64,000 nt of DNA from Paraspadella gotoi (GCA_051294375.1 JBJCIZ010000239.1:3463828-3527827), one strand, 5' to 3'; counted from the stretch's first letter, positions 12,901 through 23,800 are shown. Notes: a model not told the origin generated them from the letters alone. Numbers and translations: made by a program.

Positions 12901-15652
12901 NNNNNNNNNNNNNNNNNNNNNNNNNNNNNNNNNNNNNNNNNNNNNNNNNNNNNNNNNNNNNNNNNNNNNNNNNNNNTTTTTTTAATATTTTTTTAATTTG
13001 GCAATGCTAAAGGCTTGGTTCAAAAAAGTATTATTATAGTTTCAGATAAGAGGGAAAAATGCTTTACATTAATATCGGGGCTGCGCAGAATTGCGTTAAA
13101 AATATCAAAAAACAATTTGCTGTATAAGAGCATACCCAGACAAAGGCAGGCAATAATTAATGCCGAGGAAGGGTATACCAAATATTGAAAATGTTATCAT
13201 GATGTTTTACCAATGTTTTATATATTTTTTATTGAATAAATGAATTATGTCATATACTTTTTTCCTAGATAGTACAACCGATAATTTGAAGTTTGCGCGG
13301 CTTCCGCTGCTTTCGTCCACATCTTCGTTTGCCGATACAATCGCCTTTGAAGACGAAAGCCTTGCGGATAGCGTTGCTGACCGAGTCTTTGGCGGCGAGG
13401 GCGTAGAAGGCGATGACGCCGAAGATGTCGACGAATCCGACGATTGCTGAGACCACGAGGAACCTTGCGACGATTCTGGCGAAACCTCGGACGTTGAGGA
13501 TTTCCGTTTGTCGCTCTGACTCATTTCGATTTTTCTTTACTTTATTCGTAATGGATTTTTTTTATTCTCTTGGAATTTTAAGTCCTTTTTGTATTGATAC
13601 AATTTTTAAAATTGATCCCGACTTCCCGGTGACATTTGAATATAGTATTCTACCGGTACAAGCGAAGCTATTTTCGAAAGAGAAACTTGCAAAATATTCG
13701 ACTGCGTCTTATTTCTGATAAATGATGAAAAGACATAAAAAAAACAATAAAAAGAAAAAAATTCAGGATTTTCCTAAATTACTCGACGTTTCCAAAGCGG
13801 TCGTGCAAGTTCCGTAAATCGTTTAGAGACCAATCAGCTTTCCGTATATTTTAAACCGTTAATTAACGAAACTTTTCATTTAAAAATAGAAAAGGTCTAC
13901 GTTTAAATCTATATTTTAAACTTTGTCATCCATTAACTTTCCGTTTGGACCCGAAATTTAGCGAGCGCAAGGGATGTGGTCGGTGTTATACCGTCANNNN
14001 NNNNNNTGTTCATGGCCTTCAAACTCCAGCAGGTGATAAAATCACAATGTAATAGAATCACTCGCTCCGGAGAAAAGCCGGGATTCATTATTTCTCACCA
14101 GTCAATTTTTCACTTTATTTCGTTGTATATAAATATACTTTTATCTAAACTTAACCAGTTTCAATATTTTCCCGCTGTCAATGTTTCGACTCCCACTAAA
14201 TGAAGTCTTAGTAACACCCATGACCAAGATCTTATAAAATTCCCCAATTCGCGACAACTGACGAAACCTCTGCCTTTTCTCACAATTTTATGTCTTTTCT
14301 NNNNNNNNNNNNNNNNNNNNNNNNNNNNNNNNNNNNNNNNNNNNNNNNNNNNNNNNNNNNNNNNNNNNNNNNNNNNNNNNNNNNNNNNNNNNNNNNNNNN
14401 NNNNNNNNNNNNNNNNNNNNNNNNNNNNNNNNNNNNNNNNNNNNNNNNNNNNNNNNNNNNNNNNNNNNNNNNNNNNNNNNNNNNNNNNNNNNNNNNNNNN
14501 NNNNNNNNNNNNNNNNNNNNNNNNNNNNNNNNNNNNNNNNNNNNNNNNNNNNNNNNNNNNNNNNNNNNNNNNNNNNNNNNNNNNNNNNNNNNNNNNNNNN
14601 NNNNNNNNNNNNNNNNNNNNNTCGTTAGGACTGTGGATGGAACACTACGCCTGGGATGATGCGTTCCCTCTCTGAGCCAATGGATTTGGCTGAACGAGGG
14701 TGGACGTGATGCGGTGTGAATATACCGCCACAACACTTTCTTTTTCTCATCACCTCACTGTTTCATTATCTTGCCCTCTTAACCTCGGTAAAACCGCCGC
14801 GTCCCCGATTTAAGAACCTTCACAACATCGCCCGCTCTCCTTCCCCGGGGATTTTCACGTGATAACTGGCTGCTGCTCCGTTCAGTTCTACCGACAGATC
14901 CGAGAGTTAAGAAGTACCAGCAGTGCTGGTCCAGCACGTCTCAACCTTTACATTGATTGTTAATAATTAACACCCCGCAGTTTCCGTCAACCCCGGTTTC
15001 ACATAACCTTAACCACCCTCTGTTATATCGTCTGATGACAATTTTAAATCACCCCTCAGACAACTCACAAACTCAACCTTTCCCCCGGACTTCAGATCGA
15101 GTGCTGTCAAGTCCTGATCAACGAAGGCTCCGCAGATTTCTCCATGATCAAAGAGACGGACAATCTCTTCAAGATCCTCAACCCGGGCGTCGACGTCCCG
15201 CGCGGCCGGCGGAGGGACGACCGGGACGGCGACGCCGGCCGAGCGAGGGACGCCGGCCGGGGCGAGGATCCCGGCCGGCGATTCGGGGAGCGAAACGACG
15301 GCCGGCGAGAGGCCGGCCAAGCGGTCGGGGAAGATCGGGCTGGAAAGGCGGCGGTCAGGCAAAACAGACACCATAAGAGTAGGTGAGAGAGTGAGAGAGA
15401 GTGAGAGGGGGAGAAAGAGAGAAAGAGAGAGTGAGAGAGAGAGGCCAGAGGAGATAGAGAAAGAAAAAAAAGGTTCATGTAAATACATACAGACAGAGAA
15501 GAATAGATATATGGACAATGGACAGAGACAGAATAGATAAATGTATGAATTATAGACATATATAATTATATATGTACTTTTAGCTACTATTAGCTAAATA
15601 CATATGCATAGAAAGATGAACAACATTTTATTAAAAAGTCAGACTCTCAATT

Positions 15653-15720
<68 letters not shown>

Positions 15721-16258
15721 AATATTCTCCAAAATCAAAGATCCTCCCGCGTGTCCGCGTCCGACGCCGCCTTTCCGGATCCCGTCCCCCCGGCGTCGCC
15801 GCTTCGGCGTCTAACGGCGCCGCCCGTCGATTTCCCCGTCAACCCGGCGCCGTCTCCGCGGCACCAACGACGCGACGTCTCGGGACGGCGCGGCGCCGGG
15901 ACGGAGGACGACGCCGGCGCCGAGTGGAGGGGGAAAGCAGGAAGAGGAGGAATGAAGAAGAGGTCGAGGGGTGAGTATGGGGAGAGGGGGAGGTGGGGAG
16001 GAGAGATGGAGGAAGAGGAAGAGGAGGATTATAATGAAGAAGATGAGGGAGAAAGGAAGTAGGAGGAAATTGGGCGGAGGATAAATTATTATTTTACATC
16101 AAGCTAACCCTGAAATACATGTACTTTTTTCTTTTTCTAACTTTATAGTAATCAATGACATTGATTGATTGATTTAATTATTTAATTAATTAATTAACAG
16201 GAAATTCTTCCATCGCCGACGAAGCGCGAGATCAAAACGATAATCGCCTTCCACAAGT

Positions 16259-16293
<35 letters not shown>

Positions 16294-18308
16294 TCGTCGC
16301 TCCTGGATCCAGAAGAAGATTCGAGGACAAAGCGAACAAGGATTTTCTTCTGGGTTCTGGTGAACGATTGATTGATTGATTGATTGATTGATCGAAAAAC
16401 ACTGACTAATTTTGCTGGATAATTTGACTTATATTGTAGACGCAACCATCGTATAGACGTATAAATAAAATAAATAAATAAAAGATTTGGTGTTTGTTGG
16501 TTTATGACAGTCAATTTACTAAAATCGAGTAAAATAAACGACGACGACGACGACGACGACGACGACGTCTATTAACCATAACGATGATAATAACTTTAAC
16601 GTTAACGAAAACGACTATAATTACGATAAAGCCTTTGACGACCCGTTCCAGGGATCGACTCTAACCGCGACAACTCGATGCCGAATCTCAACCGACGCCT
16701 CAACTCGGTGGTCGTCGACGGCGACGATGTCTTCAGGTTGGAAGATCGTGAAGGCTCTAGGGTCCGAATCCGAGTCCGGGGTTTGAATCTCGGTCCGGGA
16801 TTTGAATCCGGTTCCGGGCCTTGAATTCGGGTCATTGGTTCGAATCCGGGTCCAAAGTTTGAATCTCGGTCCGGGGTTTGGAATTTTGAGTCATGTGTTC
16901 GAATCCGCTTCCGGTGTTTGAATCCGGGTCATGGGTTCTAATCCGGGTCCAAGGTTCAAATCTGGGTCCGAACGTAGAGTTTTCATTTTGGAAATATTTA
17001 ATGTCAGGTCGACGGCCAACGCGTCGAGCGCCAACCACACCGGCGGCGTCTCCCTTCCCTCGAATGTGCATCTTTCTTCCAACCAGACTCGGAAAAAGAT
17101 TCACAGCAGGTCTGATTATTTTGTGAATTTCGTCAATTTTATGGCATTTATTACTGAATTTGGTGACTATCGTTCGTATCATATTTTGAGAATAAACTCC
17201 TGGGATCGAATTTTTAAGACTTTTTCTTAACTTTTGTGACATAATTTCGTGACATTTGTGACGTGCTTTTGTGACTGACTCTTGAGAGGGACTTTAATAA
17301 CATAAATTTTTGACTCACTTTTGTTACAGACCTTCGTGACTTATCAGGGGGCTTAAGTGTTTTAGTGAATTTGTAACGTATACTATCTACCTCTGGTGTT
17401 TATCATATTGTGACTTGCCTTATTTGTTACTTTGACTATGACTATAGCCACTTTTAAATGACTTAAAGAGCAAACCTTCTTTACGACGTTGCTTCGTTAG
17501 AAATTGTTTAATTGTTTAATAGTACCATTTCAAAGACAACGATTCCACCATCTCCCCCTTGAAAGGCTCTCCTCGTCAGCCAAACGCCTCCCCAAATCGA
17601 AAACGGGGAAACAGAAGTAACGATTCGTTCCTTCGACTCCGAGGAATCGGTGGGGACCCGATCACAGACAACGCGGCTGACAAAAGGTGGAGAGAGAGAG
17701 AGAGAGAGAGAGAGAGCAGAGAAGAGAGAAGACGGATCGATGCAGAGGAGAGAGAGAAAGAAAGAAAGAATAAGAAAGAAAGAGAGAGAAAATAAAAAAG
17801 ATGAAAATGATGAGAGAATATCTTGGACCCTCCCAGACTGACATTCTTCCAATCATCTCCTGACCTCACCAATTGGCCTTTACTTACCCTACCCGACCTC
17901 CCTCCAGGCCGCAGCATCAGTACCGGCGACGCAGAGTCTCGGTCCTTCGGCGGCGACTTCGCTGAGAAGAAGAATCGATCGTCGAGTGGATCGTCGGCGC
18001 CGCTGCCCAGCCCCACCTCCGCCCCATCGGCCCTTGCCCTCGGTCACGTCTCGGGTAGGGCTGGGTGAAAGAAAATGGAGAGAAATAAAAAAAAGAAAGA
18101 CACAAAAAAAAGAAGAATGGAAAGAAAGTACTTACCTTTGAACCCACCCAAATTTCTATCCAATCAGATCCTCACAATTTTCCCTCTGGCCCATTCGGCG
18201 CGTCTCTCCGTCCACCCAAGCTTTCTCCCATCGCCCCCTCTTTGCTGTCCAAGTCGGGCGCCAAGGCCGTCCAGGGATCGTTCGGCCCCACCGGGCGGGC
18301 CCACAGAG
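9917..18308 (+). CDS. Ankyrin-repeat protein, 13 exons, 3' end missing (ANKRD34-like N-terminus)
   Basis: Exons: 9,917-10,139; 10,680-10,789; 11,354-11,525; 11,960-gap; gap-14,032; 15,096-15,382; 15,741-15,970; 16,201-16,359; 16,652-16,736; 17,008-17,109; 17,580-17,686; 17,908-18,054; 18,168-18,308. Every junction keeps phase apart from the one hidden by gaps. The ATG at 9,917 follows an in-frame TGA; a second ATG at 9,989 has a strong context. Exons 1-6 encode ankyrin repeats, with motifs such as INCRNSEGQTPLMLAV, VNAQDAFGRTALMYSC, DPNVRDHEGNTAVIHAV and MAFKLQQ-IECCQVLI. The rest is disordered: Arg/Gly-rich (exon 6), Pro-rich (7), a Gly run (8) and Ser-rich. Repeat spacing and the phrase TALMYSC resemble ANKRD34 proteins, but orthology is unproven. 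Ankyrin repeats bind proteins, so a scaffold role is only inferred. Exon 13 ends in phase 1; no in-phase next exon is found. Confidence 0.88.
10781..10985 (+). repeat. Minisatellite built on the exon 2 splice donor, 8 units of 24-25 bp
   Basis: The unit starts with the donor itself (CCAG|GTGATTAAGATTG) and ends in GAATCGC. Eight units follow in tandem. Most alternate between AAGATTG and AATATTG versions, which suggests a two-unit ancestor. Each unit carries CAG|GT, so the intron begins with a ladder of near-identical 5' splice sites. Using a later one would add a stop within the second unit. Confidence 0.93.
11705..11910. other. Assembly gap, 206 N
   Basis: Lies in the intron between ankyrin exons 3 and 4. 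Confidence 0.99.
12002..12011. other. Assembly gap, 10 N, within ankyrin exon 4
   Basis: A 10-base gap is a placeholder of unknown true length. It cuts exon 4 after the motif VIRILVNSVN and separates it from the retroelement contig 12,012-13,996, whose placement is therefore uncertain. Confidence 0.99.
12732..13272. mobile_element. MITE-like transposon with terminal inverted repeats and TA target duplication
   Basis: Both ends carry the same inverted repeat of about 26 bp, starting CTATCTAGGAAAA and including GTATATGACAT, with one A of length difference. TA lies directly outside each end (12,730-12,731 and 13,273-13,274). Deleting the element plus one TA joins the flanks in frame (GTT GTA CAT CTC) and rebuilds the endonuclease start motif. 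The interior is AT-rich, contains an 82-N gap, and has no transposase ORF. The TA duplication fits Tc1/mariner mobilisation. Length assumes the gap is correctly sized. Confidence 0.88.
12895..12976. other. Assembly gap, 82 N, inside the MITE-like element
   Basis: Unknown bases between two AT-rich halves of the transposon. Confidence 0.99.
13997..14006. other. Assembly gap, 10 N, cutting ankyrin exon 5
   Basis: Only the last 26 bases of exon 5 (14,007-14,032, ending CTCCAGCAG|GTGATA) are visible. Positions 13,525-13,996 show no gene. Confidence 0.99.
14301..14621. other. Assembly gap, 321 N
   Basis: Within the intron between ankyrin exons 5 and 6. The flanks (14,033-15,095) show no further supported feature. 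Confidence 0.99.
15370..15460. repeat. GA-rich microsatellite after ankyrin exon 6
   Basis: Starts at the exon 6 donor (AGTAG|GTGAGAGAG), so the simple repeat begins within the splice site itself. Confidence 0.85.
15650..15718. repeat. (AATC)n microsatellite
   Basis: About 17 AATC units, ending some 20 bases before the exon 7 acceptor. Confidence 0.97.
16259..16295 (+). repeat. (GGC)n run coding a polyglycine tract in ankyrin exon 8
   Basis: About 11 GGC codons inside exon 8. Likely polymorphic in length. Confidence 0.9.
16752..16980 (+). repeat. Degenerate ~20-bp minisatellite with a TTCGAATCC core (intron 9)
   Basis: About 11 units of the type GGTTCGAATCCGGGTC follow one another between ankyrin exons 9 and 10. 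Variants include GTTTGAATCTCGGTC. The core matches the pol III B box (GGTTCGANNCC) of tRNA genes, but no tRNA is present. Confidence 0.85.
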
Positions 18309-18352
18309 GTGAGCGGGGGATTTAGGTTGGCGGGCCCATAGAGGACACAACC
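18297..18352 (+). repeat. One and a half donor-minisatellite units at the end of ankyrin exon 13
   Basis: GGCGGGCCCACAGAG|GTGAGC marks the exon 13 end and donor. It is followed by GGGGGATTTAGGTT and a second partial GGCGGGCCCATAGAG. The same unit, reverse-complemented, makes up the array at 22,950-23,800. Confidence 0.9.
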
Positions 18353-18421
18353 GAGGAGATTCACTTTAATTCTTTTTTATTCTTTCTCTTCTCCCATCTT
18401 CCACTTTTTATTTCATTTTTT

Positions 18422-18660
18422 GTCGGATCTGCTTATCAGCAGATCCCGACTCTATAATTCACTTTTTCGGTCCGTCGGTTCGCCCCTCAATCATGTCGGG
18501 CATTAACTTATTTCATGTCAGACATCGAATTATGATAAAATTCAAGAAAAATATGTCCGTCGTCCGTCGTCCGTCCATCTGTCTGTCTGTCGTCCGTCCG
18601 TCCACTTAGCAAAAAACTCAATTGCTCGTGATTGGTAGGATGGATTGAAATGAAATTTTG
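18422..18660 (+). repeat. Hairpin-head repeat element (copy 1; mirrored at 27,720-27,930)
   Basis: The head GATCTGCTTATCAGCAGATC folds as a perfect hairpin, then TCTATAATTCACTTTTTCGG, then GTCC/GTCT-type tetranucleotide runs near 18,556-18,602. The layout is shared with the other copies in this window; the hairpin sequence is not. Confidence 0.75.
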
Positions 18661-19149
18661 TTGTGGGTAGGGAAGTGTGTGATTGACCTGGATATTGAAG
18701 TTTCGGATCGAGCGAGTGGAAATGAGTTTAAATGGAAAAAATAAAAAACCTGTTTCACTAATTGATTATGCTTCTTTTTTTCTTTTATATTAAATTTTAT
18801 TGAAAGATGTAATAATTAATCAAATAATTAAACAGCTAATTATCAATCAATTATTCAATCAATCAGTCGGTCAGTGAGGAAAGACCTAAAAACACAACAC
18901 ATTTCGGATTCAAATTAATTAATTATTAATCAAATATTATTTTAGTTTATATAGTTTGTATTAATTAATTTATTACCTTTAATTAATTTATTATTAATTA
19001 ATTATTTAAATAATTAATTAATTATTAATTATTATTCCGGAATTAATTTTTTTCTTCTCTCTCTCAGATACTCATTCTCGAGGGACGCCAAGACTCGTTG
19101 CGGCAAATTGGTCGACTATCTGCAGGTTTTGGATTCGAACTGCAAAAGA

Positions 19150-20275
19150 CAGAAATTCCTAAAAAATGAACAAGTCAAACGACAAAAGGATAAAAGACCA
19201 AAGCCAAAAAAAATACAAAAATAAAAAAAAACAAAAGACAAAAAGACGAAGAGTCGAAAACAACAAAAGACTAAAAAACAAAAGTCCAAAATACAGACTG
19301 ACAAAAACACAAAAACATGAATCTACGAAAATACAAAAGTACAAAAAGACAAAAAGTTCTAAAAACTAAAACACTAAAACACTAAAAGACAAAAAGAAAA
19401 AGACAAAAGACTAAAGTCGAAGACAATAAGTCTAAAACACTAAAACACTAAAAGACAAAAAGACAAAAAGACAAAAAGACAAAAAGTCTAAAACACTAAA
19501 ACACTAAAGACAAAAAGACAAAAAGTCTAAAACACTAAACCTAAAAGAAAAGACAAAAAGACAAAAAGTCTAAAACCACTAAAACACTAAAAGACAAAAA
19601 GACAAAAACAAAAAGACTAAAAAGTCGAAAAGACAAAAAGTCTAAAACACTAAAACACTAAAAGACAAAAAGATAAAAAGACAAAAAGACAAAAAAGTCT
19701 AAAACACTAAACATAAAACACTAAAACACTAAAAAGACAAAAAGACAAAAAGTCTAAAAACACTAAAAACACTAAAACACTAGAGACAAAAAGATAAAAA
19801 CAAAAAGACAAAGACAAAAAGACTAAAGTCGAAAAGACAAAAAGTCTAAAACACTAAAACACAAAAGACAAAAGACAAAAAGACAAAAAGACAAAAAGTC
19901 TAAAACACTAAAACACAAAACAAAAAGACAAAAAGACAAAAGTCTAAAACACTAAAAGACCAAAAAGGCAAAAGACAAAAAGACAAAAGTCTAAAACACT
20001 AAAAGACAAAAAAGACAAAAAAGACAAAAAAGACAAAAAAGACAAAAAAACAAAAAGACAAAAAGACAAAAAGACAAAAAGACTAAAAAACTAAACACTA
20101 AAACACTAAAACACTACAAGACAAAAAGACAAAAACAGACAAAAGACTAAAACGTCTAAAACACTAAAAGACAAAAAAGACAAAAGACAAAAAGACAAAA
20201 AGACAAAAAGACAAAAAGACAAAAAGACAAAAAGACAAAAAGACAAAAAGACAAAAACACTAAAAGAAAAAAAAC
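19150..20275 (+). repeat. Minisatellite of AAAAGAC and ACACTAAA units (left arm)
   Basis: About 1.1 kb of units such as AAAAAGACAAAAAGTCTAAA and ACACTAAAACACTAAA, in the intron between the two inverted CFAP61 exons. It is mirrored at 25,800-27,150. Confidence 0.95.
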
Positions 20276-20402
20276 AATTTCCCCTGCAGGAAATTGCGCT
20301 CAGTTGTCCCCAGTACGCGTCTCCGGTTCAACGGCTGAACTTGTCGAAGGCTCCGCATCCCGGCATTCCGCAGTTCATGCGCCAAATGAGAAACAAGTCA
20401 GT

Positions 20403-20526
20403 TTTTTATTTATCTTTTTATTTATTTACTTATTTATTTATTTCTTTCTTTTTATTTATTTGTTTATTTATTATATTTATTTATTTACTTATTTAATTTA
20501 TTTATTTATTTATTTATTTACTTATT

Positions 20527-20570
<44 letters not shown>

Positions 20571-21012
20571 ATTGTTTATTATTTATTTAATTTATTTATT
20601 TATTTACTTATTAAATTATTTATTTATTTTTTTTTATTTATTTGTTATTTATTTATCTTATTTATTTATTATTTATTTTATTTATTTATTTATTTTTTAT
20701 TTATTTGTTTATTTATTATTTTAATTTTATTATTTTATTTATTTATTTATTATTTTTATTTATTTGTTTATTATTTATTTATTATTATTTATTTATTTAT
20801 TTATTTATTTATCTATTATTTTATTTATTTATTTATTACTTATTTTAAATTTAATTTATTTATTTATTTATTTACTTATTTAATTATTTATTTATCTAAT
20901 TTTTTTATTTACTTATTTAATTTATTTATATTTATTATTTATTTATTTATTTTATTTATCTTATTTAACTTATAATTTATTTATTTATTTATTTATTTAT
21001 TTTTTTTTTTTT
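20403..21012 (+). repeat. (TTTA)n array (left arm)
   Basis: About 600 bases of imperfect TTTA units, mirrored as (AAAT)n at 25,097-25,665. The Tyr/Leu/Phe reading frames through it are artefacts. Confidence 0.96.
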
Positions 21013-21450
21013 TTAGTTTTGAGCCGCGAGTCCTCGCGGAGCAACTCTGATAAGTCACTTTTCGGTCGGTCGTCGGTCTGTACGTCGTCCGTCGCGTTTG
21101 TTATTTATCTTTTTATTTCACACAATATTACGACTGATTTTATCGATCGATGGAATAATAACATACATACTCATTATAAATATTTTGGTCTTTTATTTTT
21201 TTTTATATAGTTTAACCGGGTCTACTTATCTTCAGGTGCTAAGATCACGAGGCGGACGTACCAAAAATATTCCAAACACCAATGGGGTAGATGGACACTA
21301 CGACGAGAACAGACACCGACGAACTAGAGACGACTTCCAGACTTACTGACGACGCTCGGCTATTAAAATCATACCACGTTGAAAATATTGGAGGAAAAAA
21401 AAAAATGACATTAGCCGCTTAGAGTTATCGTACGCCCATAGCTTAAAAAG

Positions 21451-22250
21451 GCGCGACGGTAGGAGGCATCTGATATCAGTTTGGTTTAGTAGCATAAATA
21501 TTGTGATCATCTGTAGCAGTTAAACCTGGAAGATTGTTAAAACTATTCCCATTGCAGAATAAACAGATAAACAATAGGACGACTTAGGTAAAGAAAACAC
21601 TCAAAAGTCGATATGACTCAGTCATGTGCAGAACGCAAGGGCTAATAGGATTTCTTATGTGGCAAGATTGCAGCTCAGTCATCGCAGAGCTTAACTCACT
21701 CTGTACGGCAAGATCTAGAATCACACCGCAGTCACGGGACTAACTCGTCGCCGGCGTCCTGGGGCTTCAATTAGACATTCTTAATCGCAGCACATATCGG
21801 TATAGAGTGACTCGCCTCAATCAAGAAATATCAGGAGTCCAAATGTCTTTGCGGGGGGTTGCTAAAAAGCTAAAGAGGATTATTGATTGGTTAGTGATCT
21901 TGAATGATCTGTAGTTACGGTTCTCTGTTTCTATATTTAGCACAGAACAGTGAGTATCGTCTGTTTCAAAAAACTAAGTCAATCAATGCGTTACTGACAA
22001 CGCATACGGCAGCCGCTGGTAGTTCTACGAGACGAATCTACGATTGCATTTGACCCTCATATTTAATAGCAATTACTACGAGATAATTCATCTTCTGCCA
22101 CCGCTTTCTTGATTCAGTAGGCAATAATTAAATGATATGACGCGCAGGCAGATGAATAATATTAGATATGAGAGACGTAGTAATTATTAAAAATTAGCTA
22201 CGAAGTGACGTCAATATTATTTCGGCTAAAAAAGAGAGAATTGGTGACAA
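21451..22250. other. Spacer sequence without recognised features
   Basis: No coding signal. The arms of the inverted repeat lose similarity here, except for a short stretch at about 22,205-22,240 (TGACGTCAATATTATTTCGG) that reappears inverted at about 24,145-24,175. Confidence 0.7.
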
Positions 22251-22547
22251 ATTTTATTTATTCTTCGTAAGGATTGTTCAATGTACTTAAATTAAAAAAC
22301 GTCGAAACGGAAGGAATACGAGGTCGAGAAGGATCGTGTTTCGCTTAGTATACAAAACGAGGAAGAGGGTCAATAAAAATAACGGAACTGACATTTTGGT
22401 ATCACGAGTGATTTTAAGTTTTCTATAGCGACACGCCGTCCGTCTTTATATCCCATTATTATAATTGGAAACGTTTTATTCGAATGTACGCACAAAAGAA
22501 AGGAAAACGTACAAGAGCAGAGAGCAGAGAAACTAAGGGCAAAGAGG
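22251..22547 (+). repeat. Direct repeat beside a 25-N gap, copy 1
   Basis: About 300 bases recur at 23,843-24,134 with many indels; a shared anchor is CGAATGTACGCACAAAAGAA. The two copies enclose the minisatellite and the gap. Confidence 0.88.
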
Positions 22548-22949
22548 TGGGGGTGTAAAATTCGCCAAACAAGGCAAAAGGATCAAAAGGGGGCCGGAAA
22601 AGGGCAATAAGGCAAAAGGGCAAAATGGGCAAAAGGGCCAAGGTTTGCGCTCAGGCAAAAAGGAAGGAATGTCTTCAAAGGCAGAAAGAATTTGTCCCTT
22701 TTCATCGCGTCGTCGGCGTGGCTCGTCGGATAGAGGTTCATGTTGTGATCGAGGCGTGAAGAAATGAACTGCCGCTGTTCGTTCGAGGCTGTTGTTGTTG
22801 TTGTTGTTGTTGTTTTTCCGTGATGGAAGTAGATCGAATTGAAGGAGTAAAGCGTGGAATTTAGACGCGCGACCTGAAACATTTGTTGATCGAACTTGAT
22901 CACTCACTGACGCGTCAATTTAATATACCGCTAACTCCATGTGGGTCGC
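22548..22949. other. Spacer sequence with a short (GTT)n run
   Basis: Positions 22,548-22,640 have AAGGGCAAAA-like low-complexity text, and a GTT run lies at about 22,791-22,812. No gene is supported. Confidence 0.6.
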
Positions 22950-23800
22950 GTTCGAGGTTAATGCCCGCTCACCTTTGGGGCCCGCGCCACATAAATCTTT
23001 TCTCAACTGTGTGGGGCACTGACAACAACTCACCCCACCCTCAGTGAACCCAGCCCACTTAAATCCCCCGCTCACCTCAGTGGGCCCCCCACTTAAAATC
23101 CCCGCTCATCTCTGTGAGCCCACCAACTTAAATCCCCGCACTCACCTCTGTTGGGCCCTGCCCACTTGAATCCCCCACTGTCACCTGTCTGTGGGCCTGC
23201 CTACTTAAATCTCCCACTTACCTCTTTGGGCTCGCCCAACTTAAATCCCCGCTCACCTCTGTGGGCCCACCCACTTAAATCCCTTCTCACCTATGTGGGC
23301 CTGCCAACTTAAATCCCCCGCTCACGCTCTGTGGACCCAAACAACTTAAATCCCGCTCACCTCTATGAGCACGCCCACCCTTAAATTCCCCCGCTCCTCT
23401 CTGTGGGCCCAAACACCTTAAATCCCGCTCACCTCTGGGAGCCCGCCCCACTTAAATCCCCGCTCACCTCTGTGGGCCTGACCAACTTAAATCTCCCACT
23501 TACCTCTGTGGGCCCGCCAACTTAAATCCCCACTCACCTCTGTGGGCCCACCACAACTTAAAATCGCCCTGCTCACCTATGTGGGCCCTGCCTACTTTAA
23601 ACATAACCCACTTACCTCTGTAGGGCCCGCCAACTTAAATCCCCACTCATCTCTGTGGGCCCACCCCACTTAAAGCCCCTGCTCACCTCTGTAGGCCCAA
23701 ACCCACTTAGAATCCCCCTGCCTCCCTCTTGTGGGCTTTCGCCCACACTTAAATCTCCCCGCTCACCTCTATGAGGCCCGCCAACCTAAATCCCCGCTCA
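22950..23800 (-). repeat. Donor-derived minisatellite, about 24 units of 34-37 bp, ending in a gap
   Basis: On the minus strand the unit reads GGGCCCACAGAGGTGAGC, then GGGGATTTAAGT and GGGC. That is the end of ankyrin exon 13 (18,297-18,308) plus its donor and first intron bases. Each unit holds a strong 5' splice site AGAG|GTGAGC. Orientation is opposite to the exon, as expected if it belongs to the inverted segment. Indels between units look partly like read errors. Confidence 0.9.

Larger units (their letters stand above)
12012..13524 (-). mobile_element. LINE-type endonuclease (EEP) ORF fragment, interrupted
   Basis: Read on the minus strand. An ATG at 13,522-13,524 opens a Ser-rich leader of about 80 residues, followed by an endonuclease/exonuclease/phosphatase domain of non-LTR retrotransposon type. 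Motifs are VVHLNVAGLRKRRDDL (domain start), GNAGGVAFLV, KLGTYYNHPS, GDLNANH (the catalytic D-x-N strand) and VLDYAIAD. The ORF breaks at two homopolymers that carry one base too many: the A run at about 12,455 and the T run at about 12,229. A 541-bp transposon splits it at codon GTA. Two GAC/GAT expansions add Asp runs inside the domain. The reverse transcriptase is not visible; the 3' side ends at a 10-N gap. A host EEP-family gene is less likely. It is probably dead, or sequenced with errors. Confidence 0.75.
18361..21450 (+). repeat. Left arm of a large imperfect inverted repeat
   Basis: The arm is the reverse complement of 24,669-27,996, with many one-base indels. It carries inverted copies of CFAP61 3' exons at 19,068-19,125 and 20,290-20,396, plus a damaged copy of the last exon near 21,236. 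These do not continue the ankyrin gene: in the phase left by ankyrin exon 13 the first of them reads an unrelated frame that ends in a stop. The copy at 20,290-20,396 keeps the frame better than its partner in the right arm. It is likely an assembly or chimeric-read artefact. Confidence 0.9.

Noticed and set aside
13207-13524. Independent small gene encoding a Ser-rich protein
   Set aside because: Removing the inverted-repeat element shows that it is the N-terminal part of the LINE endonuclease ORF.
14622-14740. Reverse-transcriptase fragment on the minus strand
   Set aside because: A short open frame beside a gap with no recognisable RT motif.
18168-19125. Reading ankyrin exon 13 into the exon-like block at 19,068-19,125
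   Set aside because: The phase left by exon 13 gives an unrelated frame that soon stops; the block instead fits CFAP61 in the opposite orientation from the right arm.
20400-21012. Tyr/Leu/Ile/Phe-rich frames that look like membrane proteins
   Set aside because: They are translations of TTTA tetranucleotide repeats, present in mirror form at 25,097-25,665.
22950-23800. CRISPR-like array
   Set aside because: Units of 34-37 bp are contiguous without unique spacers, the context is eukaryotic, and the unit derives from an exon-intron boundary.
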